Shown piece by piece: positions 1-7,416 of a DNA stretch of 61,476 nucleotides. The notes below the pieces were generated by a model. It ran no database searches, was not told where the DNA came from, and saw nothing but the letters and a program-made list of their open reading frames with translations. Numbering within the stretch: the first letter of the stretch is position 1; every line of letters begins with the position of its first letter. The position numbers and the translations under genes are program-made. Location of the stretch: NCBI GenBank assembly GCA_002353825.1, contig DEKJ01000027.1, positions 1-61,476 of the forward strand, written 5' to 3'. The DNA comes from Prevotella sp. UBA2725. GTDB lineage: Bacteria > Bacteroidota > Bacteroidia > Bacteroidales > Bacteroidaceae.

Positions 1-24
1 CGTTCGACGTTCGACAAACAATGA

Positions 25-63
25 CGATTCAAGTTAAATCGCATCGAGATTTAACTTGAATCG
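25..63. repeat. Perfect 16-bp inverted repeat (stem-loop)
   Basis: The arms at 25-40 and 48-63 are exact reverse complements around a 7-nt loop. No T-run follows, so a simple rho-independent terminator is not obvious. It could end a gene lying left of the window or be a protein-binding site. Just before it, positions 1-15 hold a 7-bp unit (CGTTCGA) repeated twice. Confidence 0.6.
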
Positions 64-130
64 AGCCGCGATTACGCTTATATCGCAGTACGATTACAGT
101 TAATAATTAATAAATCATAGCACAATAAGG

Positions 131-188
131 ATATTTGCAAGTATACTTTAAAATATTCTTGCTATATTTGCAAGTATACTTTAAAATA
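131..188 (+). promoter_or_regulatory. Two 25-bp direct repeats with promoter -7 box
   Basis: The same 25 bp occurs at 131-155 and 164-188, one repeat every 33 bp, ending 7 bp before the ATPase start codon. Each copy begins with ATATTTG, and with the preceding T the second copy gives TATATTTG (163-170), a match to the Bacteroidota -7 box TAnnTTTG. A TTTG lies upstream at 134-137, but the spacing is 25 bp, longer than the usual 19-21. The layout suggests transcription from within the repeats and perhaps autoregulation. Confidence 0.55.
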
Positions 189-195
189 ATTCCAA

Positions 196-1479
196 ATGGA
201 TAAGCAAATCATCAAACAAGTCATTGGTGAATACCAATCGAAGATACGTGGAGTATCTTTGACAGAGCGACCGATGACTTTCGATGGAGCTGCCAACTAT
301 GTGCTCGTAGGCGTAAGACGGGCAGGGAAATCATATCTGCTTTATCAAGATATTAAGAAGCAACTGAAAGAAGGAGCAATAGATCCCAATGGATTTCTCT
401 ATATCAACTTTGAAGATGAGCGTATAGCTGACATGAGTGCCATGGAACTAAATATCTTCATTGACAGCTATAAAGAAATGTATGGTGATAAGGAGCCATT
501 GATTTATCTTGACGAGATACAGAATGTAGATGGATGGGAGAAGTTTGCACGCAGACTCGCCGATCAGAAATACCGCGTAATGATTACAGGCAGTAATGCC
601 AAGATGCTTAGCAGAGAAATAGCCTCTACATTGGGTGGTCGCTTCATTCCCCGTCAGGTAGATCCATTCTCTTTCTCCGACTTCCTGCACTATAAAGGCA
701 TTGAGCTGAATCAAGGCTGGGAATATGACCCGACGGAGAAGACCGTAGTTTACCGAGCTTTCGAAGATTACTTCTATTATGGTGGTTTTGCCGAAGGCTT
801 TAACATGGCTGACCAAAAGGAGTATCTGAACAGTTTGTATCAGAAGATTCTGATGGGTGACATTGTGGAACGGAACAAGATACGTAACTCGCGTGTTTTC
901 CGCCTTCTCGGTAAGAAACTGGCGCAGAGCGTCATGCAGCCCACAGCCCTTACCCGGTTACGGCATATCATCGAATCGGCAGGCGACAGAATCAGTCTGC
1001 CAGTGCTAAAGGATTATCTCGAATACATGACGGATGCATACCTAATCTTTGGTATTCCCAACTTGGTCTCTCCACTTTCAGACCAGGAAACGGTGAAGAA
1101 ACGTTACTTTGTCGACAATGGCATTCTAAACCTATTCCTCTTTCAAGGTGAGACACAATTGTTGGAGAATCTTGTTGCTATCAATCTGAACCGGAAATTC
1201 AGGAACAATGACGAGGAGCTTCGTCTCTTCTATTACAGCAAAAATATTGAGATTGACTTTGTAGTCCCGGAGATTAAAATGGCCTACCAGGTATGCTATA
1301 ATATCCACAAGGACCAGGCAACGTACGACCGCGAGACAGGTTCTCTGCTGTCGTTTCTTTCTGCGTTTCCCGACTATCAAGGCACTATCATCTCATATGA
1401 TGATGATGAGACTTTAGAAATAAAGGGAAAGTCTATAGAGGTTATACCAGTATGGAAATGGATGTGCAAGGAATTTTGA
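196..1479 (+). CDS. AAA-family ATPase with C-terminal DUF4143 domain
   Basis: The 427-residue protein has a Walker A motif GVRRAGKS at about residues 39-46, a Walker B motif LIYLDEIQ at about 102-109, and a sensor-like TGSNAK at about 131-136. This is the AAA_14 domain followed by a DUF4143 C-terminus (about residues 200-400) with the usual charged, nuclease-like tail. Such ATPases are common, strain-variable and often present in many copies in Bacteroidota genomes. Their role is not established; links to mobile elements or toxin-like systems are only suggested. The length is normal for the family. The ATG lies directly downstream of the 25-bp direct repeats, which probably hold its promoter. 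It appears to be a single-gene unit, separated from the next operon by its own promoter. Confidence 0.85.
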   Translation: MDKQIIKQVIGEYQSKIRGVSLTERPMTFDGAANYVLVGVRRAGKSYLLYQDIKKQLKEGAIDPNGFLYINFEDERIADMSAMELNIFIDSYKEMYGDKEPLIYLDEIQNVDGWEKFARRLADQKYRVMITGSNAKMLSREIASTLGGRFIPRQVDPFSFSDFLHYKGIELNQGWEYDPTEKTVVYRAFEDYFYYGGFAEGFNMADQKEYLNSLYQKILMGDIVERNKIRNSRVFRLLGKKLAQSVMQPTALTRLRHIIESAGDRISLPVLKDYLEYMTDAYLIFGIPNLVSPLSDQETVKKRYFVDNGILNLFLFQGETQLLENLVAINLNRKFRNNDEELRLFYYSKNIEIDFVVPEIKMAYQVCYNIHKDQATYDRETGSLLSFLSAFPDYQGTIISYDDDETLEIKGKSIEVIPVWKWMCKEF

Positions 1480-1497
1480 TAAAAAACACATGATTTA

Positions 1498-1528
1498 TTG
1501 TCGGTAACAAGAAAATATCATAACTTTG
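1498..1528 (+). promoter_or_regulatory. Bacteroidota-type promoter of the ATP-grasp operon
   Basis: A -33 element TTG (1498-1500) is followed after 20 bp by TAACTTTG (1521-1528), an exact match to TAnnTTTG. Transcription would begin near 1535 and read a 29-codon ORF and then the ATP-grasp operon. The promoter begins 18 bp after the upstream ATPase stop codon. Confidence 0.7.
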
Positions 1529-1558
1529 CAAAAAAGACGATAATATCTCGATTTTACG

Positions 1559-1648
1559 ATGGATACATCTTTAAATCTAAGCATAACTGAGAATTCTATT
1601 CTCAATGCTATTTGGACGTTGATATCCAATACTCTTTGTAAGCAATAA
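1559..1648 (+). CDS. Possible 29-codon leader ORF
   Basis: An ATG at 1559 opens 29 codons starting MDTSLNLSITENSIL and stopping at 1646-1648, two bases before the first ATP-grasp gene. It is downstream of a good promoter, so it should be transcribed. The protein is not recognised with confidence. It could be a leader peptide that couples translation to the next gene, or the front end of a longer small protein truncated when the operon was inserted. The spacing and intact frame are suggestive but not proof. Confidence 0.35.
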   Translation: MDTSLNLSITENSILNAIWTLISNTLCKQ

Positions 1649-1650
1649 AA

Positions 1651-2628
1651 ATGTCAAAGATAAATTTTTTAAGAGGCTACCTCCAAAAATGTAATGGACT
1701 GCTGCACGAAGTTCATGATAGAGATAAGATTCCTATGGCTACGTTGTGGCTTGATAGTGTCTGGGCTCTTTTGCGTTATGGATGCACCATAACACATTAT
1801 ACTCATGGAGGCTTCTACAAATTGAGAGATTTTGAGCGTAAGAAGGTCGTTACCTTTCGGCGTTTTAAGCAGCTGCAAAAACTTAACGATCCCAAGTTTA
1901 TTCCTTTCCTAAGAGATAAGGATAAGTTCAATGTTCATTTTGCCCAATTTGTTCATAGGAAATGGCTTAAAATGTCTTCAACTACTTTAGAAAAGTTCGA
2001 AGACTTTTGCCAGAGACATGACAAGATAGTCATAAAACCGCTCGACGGAATGGAAGGACGAGGTGTTCACATACTATCTGTATCCTCTGTCGACTCATTA
2101 GAGATTCTTTACGATAAACTAAGAAAGCAGAACGTGCTTATCGAAGAGGTTGTAAAGCAACATCCTCAGATGGTGTTTGGGAATAAGTCAGTTAATACAA
2201 TCCGAGTAATGTCTGTAATGGACAAGAACAGCGGAGAAGTACATGTATACCGCTGCGATCTTCGTGCAGGCGTTGGAGATTCTGCTGTTGATAACTTCAA
2301 TAATGGAGGTTGTGCTTATCAAATAGACATTACCACCGGAAGAGTCTGTTCTTTAGGCAAATTCTATAACCGTGCATGGGGGGGGGTAATCTTTCACCCT
2401 GGTACAGAGATATGTATGCTTGGTTATCCTATCCCCAATTGGTCTCAAGTTATTGACGGATGCAAACGAGCCCACAAGCTCTTGCCTCAATGTCGCTTAA
2501 TTGCATGGGATGTAGCCATAACAGACGAAGGCATTGAGTTGATAGAAGGAAATCATGATGGTGATTACGATCTGTTAGAGTTTTTTGGTGACCATGGTTA
2601 TTGGCCTTTATTGAAAAGGTATCTATGA
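1651..2628 (+). CDS. Sugar-transfer-associated ATP-grasp protein (copy 1)
   Basis: The 325-residue protein matches the ATPgrasp_ST type, an ATP-dependent carboxylate-amine ligase fold found in polysaccharide gene clusters. Visible features are the ATP-binding lysine and glycine-rich loop IKPLDGMEGRGV (about 128-139), IEEVVKQHP (about 165), the NTIRV segment (about 184) and the C-terminal metal/ATP-binding stretch IEGNHDGDYDLLEF (about 300-313). It probably joins a carboxylic acid, possibly an amino acid, to an amine or sugar; the substrate is unknown. A run of nine G (2378-2386) lies inside the gene around codons 243-245 (Trp-Gly-Gly), so slippage would truncate the protein. It overlaps the next gene by 4 bp (ATGA), implying translational coupling. 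Confidence 0.8.
   Translation: MSKINFLRGYLQKCNGLLHEVHDRDKIPMATLWLDSVWALLRYGCTITHYTHGGFYKLRDFERKKVVTFRRFKQLQKLNDPKFIPFLRDKDKFNVHFAQFVHRKWLKMSSTTLEKFEDFCQRHDKIVIKPLDGMEGRGVHILSVSSVDSLEILYDKLRKQNVLIEEVVKQHPQMVFGNKSVNTIRVMSVMDKNSGEVHVYRCDLRAGVGDSAVDNFNNGGCAYQIDITTGRVCSLGKFYNRAWGGVIFHPGTEICMLGYPIPNWSQVIDGCKRAHKLLPQCRLIAWDVAITDEGIELIEGNHDGDYDLLEFFGDHGYWPLLKRYL
2378..2386 (+). repeat. Homopolymeric G9 tract inside coding sequence
   Basis: Nine consecutive G encode part of a Trp-Gly-Gly stretch in the first ATP-grasp gene. The paralogous gene directly downstream has no such run at the equivalent place. Poly-G tracts of this length are classic slipped-strand mispairing sites; a one-base change would shift the frame for the last quarter of the protein. 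Confidence 0.8.
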
Positions 2629-3590
2629 ATTATATATTAGGATTAAAGAAATACGTTCACGAGCTATCATCTTTCGCAGAAAGCAATAATCTCAAGAAGA
2701 GCATTATTGTAACTGATGGGATATGGTCATGGCTGAGATATGGCTGTGTCCTTAATCAGTTTACAGATGGATGCTTCTATGAGCGAAAAGGCTTTGAGCG
2801 TAAACGAATTCTAACTTACAGGCGGTGGGAGAAACTAATCTCTACCTCTAATTCTAAGGATTATATTCACATCCTTCAAAACAAAGCAACCTTTAATACA
2901 TTTTATGCAGACTATATAGGGCGAGAATGGCTTGATAGCAAAAAAATGCGTATTGATGACTTTGCCAGATTTATGGAAAGGCATGATGGCCAAGCAATCG
3001 TAAAGCCTGTAGCAGATAACGAAGGTCATGGAGTGAGATTGATTAAAGCAAACAAGGGAAACATAGCTGACCTTTTCCAGAAACTATCGAAGGAAGAAGT
3101 TCTGATAGAAGAACGTTTACACCAACATCCTTTGATGAGGTTTGGAGCTAAATCAGTGAACACAATACGTGCCTATACCGTATATGACAAAAGAACAGGT
3201 AAGGCTTATCTGCTAAAAACTACGCTCAGAGTAGGCATCGGTAATGCTATTGTCGATAACAGTCATTCAGGCGGCATTTCTTATGAAGTGAATCTTGAAT
3301 CAGGAAGGATTGTATCAAAAGGATGGTCACATCGTCTATCCAATGTTATGATCCATCCAGGTACCGATATCTGCATGTTAGGATACGAAATACCTCATTG
3401 GAAAGATGTTATAGAACTTGTAGAAAAAGCTGCAAGGATGTTACCTCAAGTAAGATTTATAGGATGGGATGTAGCTATTATGCCAGATCGTCCCGTCTTG
3501 ATAGAAGGTAATCATGATCCAGACCTTGATCTTCTCGAATTTGTAGGATCGTATGGCTATTATAACCAAATAATGCAGCATCTTTCATAA
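2625..3590 (+). CDS. Sugar-transfer-associated ATP-grasp protein (copy 2)
   Basis: This 321-residue paralogue of the preceding protein has the same order of motifs: IVKPVADNEGHGV (about 125-137), IEERLHQHP, SVNTIRAYTV and the C-terminal IEGNHDPDLDLLEF. The ATG at 2625 is chosen because it overlaps the previous stop codon (ATGA). An in-frame TTG at 2601 would extend the protein by eight residues inside the upstream gene and is less likely. The N-terminal motif W-x-LRYGC...GC-FY is shared by both copies, showing tandem duplication, but the sequences have diverged clearly, so they may act on different acceptors or donors. Only one base separates it from the aldo/keto reductase gene. Confidence 0.8.
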   Translation: MNYILGLKKYVHELSSFAESNNLKKSIIVTDGIWSWLRYGCVLNQFTDGCFYERKGFERKRILTYRRWEKLISTSNSKDYIHILQNKATFNTFYADYIGREWLDSKKMRIDDFARFMERHDGQAIVKPVADNEGHGVRLIKANKGNIADLFQKLSKEEVLIEERLHQHPLMRFGAKSVNTIRAYTVYDKRTGKAYLLKTTLRVGIGNAIVDNSHSGGISYEVNLESGRIVSKGWSHRLSNVMIHPGTDICMLGYEIPHWKDVIELVEKAARMLPQVRFIGWDVAIMPDRPVLIEGNHDPDLDLLEFVGSYGYYNQIMQHLS

Positions 3591-3591
3591 T

Positions 3592-4566
3592 ATGGAATAC
3601 ATCACATTAAATAATGGCGTGAGAATGCCTCAACTTGGGCTTGGTACATTTCTCATACCTGAGGAAAATTTGAGCCGTACTATAGGTGAGGCTTATGCAT
3701 TAGGTTACAGGCAGTTTGATACTGCTTGGAGGTATCATAATGAGCGTAGTATTGCACAGGCTTTGAAAAACAATGGGATTAAGCGCGAAGATGTCTTTAT
3801 TACAACCAAGGTGAATGCTGATGGCTTGTATTTAAAAGACTATCAATACGGATTACACAGCATCTTTAATATTCGCAACTTCAAGAGCATAAAGAAACTA
3901 ATACAAGAATCGTTTGATAATCTTCAGACAGATTACATCGATTTGTTCCTCATCCATTGGCCTTGGCCCATGTGTGCAAAAATGTGGAAGGAACTGGAAA
4001 AGTTGTATAAATCAGGTAGAATCAGAGCTATAGGAGTAAGTAACTTTTTACCACCACATATTGAATATCTTAAGCGTTGTTCTGATATAGTGCCAGCGGT
4101 TAACCAGATAGAGATTAGTCCGTTGAACACCCAGAAAGAAACTATCAGATACTGTCAAGAACGTGGTATCGCCGTTGAAGCTATGTCTACGTTTAGTCAT
4201 TATCGGTCTAATGAGCCACGTAAAGAAATAATAGACTCTCCTTTATTGAAAAAAATAGCCGACAACCATGGCAAGAGTACGGTTCAAGTGGTATTGCGCT
4301 GGATGTTACAACAAGGAATAATAATGATTCCCAAGACATGGAATAGCACATACCTTAGAGAAAACATAGATATCTTCGACTTTCAACTTAGCGATGAAGA
4401 GATGGGAGAAATCGATACTATGGATTTGGGGAGATGTCTTAATTATATACCCTATGGAGAACGGCATTGGCTTCCTAAAGATTTGCAAAAATGGGAAGGG
4501 TTTGACAAGTGGGAGAAGTTATATTCCCCTCATCCATCAATGATTCATAGAATATTACATATATAA
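3592..4566 (+). CDS. Aldo/keto reductase
   Basis: The 324-residue protein begins with the AKR signature NNGVRMPQLGLGTF and keeps the catalytic tetrad Asp43, Tyr48, Lys73 and His122 (FDTAWRY, TTKV, LIHWPWP). It should reduce a carbonyl to an alcohol with NAD(P)H, or do the reverse, in the cytoplasm. The C-terminus is longer than in short AKRs, with a tryptophan-rich tail. It starts one base after the second ATP-grasp gene and ends 13 bp before the SDR gene, so it belongs to the same operon. There it may shape a sugar or side-chain precursor. The substrate cannot be read from sequence. Confidence 0.88.
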   Translation: MEYITLNNGVRMPQLGLGTFLIPEENLSRTIGEAYALGYRQFDTAWRYHNERSIAQALKNNGIKREDVFITTKVNADGLYLKDYQYGLHSIFNIRNFKSIKKLIQESFDNLQTDYIDLFLIHWPWPMCAKMWKELEKLYKSGRIRAIGVSNFLPPHIEYLKRCSDIVPAVNQIEISPLNTQKETIRYCQERGIAVEAMSTFSHYRSNEPRKEIIDSPLLKKIADNHGKSTVQVVLRWMLQQGIIMIPKTWNSTYLRENIDIFDFQLSDEEMGEIDTMDLGRCLNYIPYGERHWLPKDLQKWEGFDKWEKLYSPHPSMIHRILHI

Positions 4567-4579
4567 TACTGGATAATAT

Positions 4580-5608
4580 ATGAAGACAGTTGTAGTTTTT
4601 GGTGCAACCGGAAATTTAGGAGCACCTGTCAGTGTAAAGCTGAAAGAGGATGGTTATGATGTCATCGCAGTCGGTGGCAGAAAGGATGACCATGGCTTCT
4701 TTGCAGAAAAAGGAATGAAGTATTATTCTGTCAATATTAAAGACAAGGAGACCTTCGCAGCATTAGACGAGATTGGAGACGTGTATGCTGTGTGTCATTT
4801 TGCCGGCAGCCTGCCCTCGAGGTATGCTTACGATCCTCAAGACCTAATAGAGTCGATCACTGTCGGGACTCTCAATGTCCTGCAGTTTATGTTGAAGCAT
4901 AACTGTAAAAAGATTATCTTCCCCCAGACTCCTTACGACTTGGCTGATTATTTCTACAAGTTTAAGGATGGCGGCAAGTTAGAGGCTGACTTACCAAGAA
5001 GTTTCCCTAAGGATGGGGATCACTGTGTCTATACGATTGCGAAAGATGCAGCCGTAGATTTGATAGAACATTGCCATGCAGTCTATGGGTTCCAACGCTT
5101 TATCTTGAGATTCTTCACTATCTATGAATATCATCCCAATCCTTATCACTATGCCAATTTCAAGCGTAGAATGATGCCTTTCCGTATGCTTATGGATCGT
5201 GCGATGAATAGCCAGCCCATTGAGATCTGGGGCGACTGCAAGAAGAGAAAAGAAATGGTCTATATCAAGGATTTCGTTCAACTTGTGTCTAATTGTGTGG
5301 CCTCTGATATTGAAGGAGGGACCTACAATGTTGGCAACGGCTGGCAAGTCTCGCTAGAAGAACAAATAAAGGGCATCGTAGAGGTATTCTCTCCCAAGGA
5401 TCATCCGTCTCAAATTACTTATGCTCCGGAGAAACCTGATCCTTTGGAGAACGCTTTCGACAGCAGTAAAACTTTCAAAGAGCTAAACTGGAAGCCCAAG
5501 TACTCCTATCTTGATCAATTAAAGGATTTCAAGAAAGAGATGGAAACTAATCCTTTTGAGAAGCTTTGGGGGAAGCCTGAGGACTATCATTTGAATGACA
5601 AGCGATAA
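4580..5608 (+). CDS. NAD-dependent epimerase/dehydratase (extended SDR)
   Basis: The 342-residue protein has the Rossmann motif GATGNLG (residues 8-14) and the catalytic pair Tyr151/Lys155 in YTIAK. The C-terminal half resembles nucleotide-sugar SDRs, with an ending like KxFKELNWKPKYS that is typical of UDP- or GDP-sugar epimerases and dehydratases. It probably converts a nucleotide-activated sugar that the next gene product transfers to lipid. The exact reaction (4-epimerisation, 4,6-dehydration or reduction) cannot be decided. It is three bases upstream of the sugar transferase gene. Confidence 0.85.
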   Translation: MKTVVVFGATGNLGAPVSVKLKEDGYDVIAVGGRKDDHGFFAEKGMKYYSVNIKDKETFAALDEIGDVYAVCHFAGSLPSRYAYDPQDLIESITVGTLNVLQFMLKHNCKKIIFPQTPYDLADYFYKFKDGGKLEADLPRSFPKDGDHCVYTIAKDAAVDLIEHCHAVYGFQRFILRFFTIYEYHPNPYHYANFKRRMMPFRMLMDRAMNSQPIEIWGDCKKRKEMVYIKDFVQLVSNCVASDIEGGTYNVGNGWQVSLEEQIKGIVEVFSPKDHPSQITYAPEKPDPLENAFDSSKTFKELNWKPKYSYLDQLKDFKKEMETNPFEKLWGKPEDYHLNDKR

Positions 5609-5611
5609 AAG

Positions 5612-6229
5612 ATGTATCAGCATTTTTTCAAACGAATACTGGATATTCTTATCTCTTTGACAGCCATTCTTTGTCTGTCACCACTTCTTATTATTGTTTC
5701 TGTGTGGCTTTATTTTGCCAATGAAGGAGCAGGAGTATTCTTTCTTCAGCCACGACCGGGATATAAAGGAAAAATCTTCAAGATTATCAAGTTCAAGACA
5801 ATGAACGATAAAAAAGATTCAACAGGGAAACTCCTGCCGGATACACAGAGAATCACGAAGATAGGACGCTTCGTAAGGAATTCGTCTATCGATGAACTTC
5901 CACAGTTGTTCAATGTCTTGAAAGGGGACATGAGCCTGATCGGCCCACGACCTCTCTTGGTAAAATATCTTCCTTTGTACTCGAAGGAGCAGATGCGAAG
6001 ACATGATGTAAGACCAGGAATAACGGGCTGGGCACAATGTCATGGACGAAATGCGGTATCATGGACTGAAAAGTTCAAACTAGACGTATGGTATGTTGAT
6101 CACATCTCATTTCTAACAGACTTAAAGGTTATTTTTTACTCTATAAGAACTGTCTTAGGTCATAAGGGTATAGAAACAGCTAACAAGAATGTGACGGTTA
6201 CAATGGAAGAATTCAATGGACACAATTAA
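5612..6229 (+). CDS. Initiating phosphoglycosyl transferase (PglC-like, bacterial sugar transferase)
   Basis: This 205-residue protein is the small, PglC-like form of the monotopic phosphoglycosyl transferases. It has one N-terminal membrane-associated helix (about residues 8-33), the KFKTMN motif (61-66), the catalytic Asp94-Glu95 pair in SSIDELPQLFNVLKGDMSLI, GPRPLL, and PGITGWAQ near the C-terminus. These enzymes move a sugar-1-phosphate from a nucleotide sugar to undecaprenyl phosphate at the inner face of the cytoplasmic membrane. Its presence implies that the cluster makes a lipid-linked sugar. No glycosyltransferase, flippase or polymerase is nearby. The gene overlaps the decarboxylase gene by 14 bp. 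Confidence 0.92.
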   Translation: MYQHFFKRILDILISLTAILCLSPLLIIVSVWLYFANEGAGVFFLQPRPGYKGKIFKIIKFKTMNDKKDSTGKLLPDTQRITKIGRFVRNSSIDELPQLFNVLKGDMSLIGPRPLLVKYLPLYSKEQMRRHDVRPGITGWAQCHGRNAVSWTEKFKLDVWYVDHISFLTDLKVIFYSIRTVLGHKGIETANKNVTVTMEEFNGHN

Positions 6230-7412
6230 TAAATTTTCATCGATACATACTCCAGCCTTTATCCTTGACGAGAAGGAGGTTGTTCGAAACATCAACGGAT
6301 TTAAGTCCGCGTTGGATTCTCTGTTTCCGCAAAATATTATAGGGTATTCGGTCAAGACCAATTCACTGCCATACTTGTTGCGTATCGTGAAGGAGCATGG
6401 CTGCAATGCGGAAGTGGTGTCTTATCACGAATACCAATTGGCGCTTGCGATGGGATTTCCTCTTGAGCGGATCATTTATAATGGGCCATTGAAGTCAAAG
6501 GAAACTTTTCTTGAGGCTATTAAAGGTGGTGCTATCGTTAATATTGAGAACTGGCGCGAGATTGAATGGCTTAAGGATCTGCCGAAAGATAAGAAATACG
6601 GTGTAGGCATACGTATTAATGTCAACATTTCTGCGGTCTCTCCCGAGGACGAAGCTTGTCCGGATGATGATAGCCGTTTTGGCTTCTCTTATGAGTCGGG
6701 AGATTTAAGGAAAGCGATAAACAAGATACAACAGTTGAGCAATGTTCGCTTAATGGGCATCCATAGTCATCGTGAGCCAAAGACGCGAAGTGTCAAGTTC
6801 TATTCGAGAGTGATAGAGTATGTTCAAAACATTATCTTAGAATATGGCCTTCAGTTAGATTATTGGGATCTTGGTGGCGGTTTCTTTGGCATAATGCCTA
6901 GTAAGCCGAGCTACCAAGAGTATGTTGATGCCTTTTATCATACTCTGCGTCCTGAACTAAGAAAACTCTGCATTATTGTAGAACCAGGCAATGCCATCGT
7001 GGCTTCGGGCTTCGATTATGTGATGGAGGTGATCGACGTTAAAGAACATGATAATAAAATTTATGTTTGTACGGATGGCACCCGAAATGATGTGGACCCG
7101 TTCTTTCATAAATCTAACTACTTCAAGGAATTCCTTGTTAATGATAATGAAAGGAGCATTGCAGATAAGATACAGATTGTAAGTGGATTGTCATGTCTGG
7201 AATATGACCGGCTCTTTGAGTTGCCTACAGGAAGTAATAGACTTCAGGCTGGCGACCGAATCATTTTTCATCGCGTCGGTGCTTATACGATGACATTGTC
7301 GCCTTTATTCATTCATTGTTTCCCCAATGTGTATTTGCAGAAAGAAGATAAGTATTCGTTGGTAAGAAAGGAATGGAGTGAAAAGCAACTTTTAGAAAAT
7401 TCAATATATTAA
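6216..7412 (+). CDS. PLP-dependent decarboxylase of the DapDC/OrnDC fold-III family
   Basis: The 398-residue protein has the PLP-binding lysine in YSVKTN (Lys47), GIHSH (181-185), DLGGGF (218-223) and the phosphate-binding EPGNAI (about 256-261), in the order seen in alanine-racemase-fold decarboxylases. The family's CESxD motif is changed to CLEYD near residue 327, so the substrate may differ from diaminopimelate or ornithine. It probably decarboxylates an amino acid, or an amino acid already attached to another molecule, to give an amine. Its place between a sugar transferase and an ATP-grasp ligase argues against primary lysine synthesis. The start codon lies inside the sugar transferase gene (14-bp overlap). 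Confidence 0.82.
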   Translation: MDTINKFSSIHTPAFILDEKEVVRNINGFKSALDSLFPQNIIGYSVKTNSLPYLLRIVKEHGCNAEVVSYHEYQLALAMGFPLERIIYNGPLKSKETFLEAIKGGAIVNIENWREIEWLKDLPKDKKYGVGIRINVNISAVSPEDEACPDDDSRFGFSYESGDLRKAINKIQQLSNVRLMGIHSHREPKTRSVKFYSRVIEYVQNIILEYGLQLDYWDLGGGFFGIMPSKPSYQEYVDAFYHTLRPELRKLCIIVEPGNAIVASGFDYVMEVIDVKEHDNKIYVCTDGTRNDVDPFFHKSNYFKEFLVNDNERSIADKIQIVSGLSCLEYDRLFELPTGSNRLQAGDRIIFHRVGAYTMTLSPLFIHCFPNVYLQKEDKYSLVRKEWSEKQLLENSIY

Positions 7413-7416
7413 TCAA

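Noticed and set aside
2601..2624. TTG start for the second ATP-grasp gene
   Set aside because: The ATG at 2625 overlaps the previous stop codon (ATGA), a more convincing coupled start.
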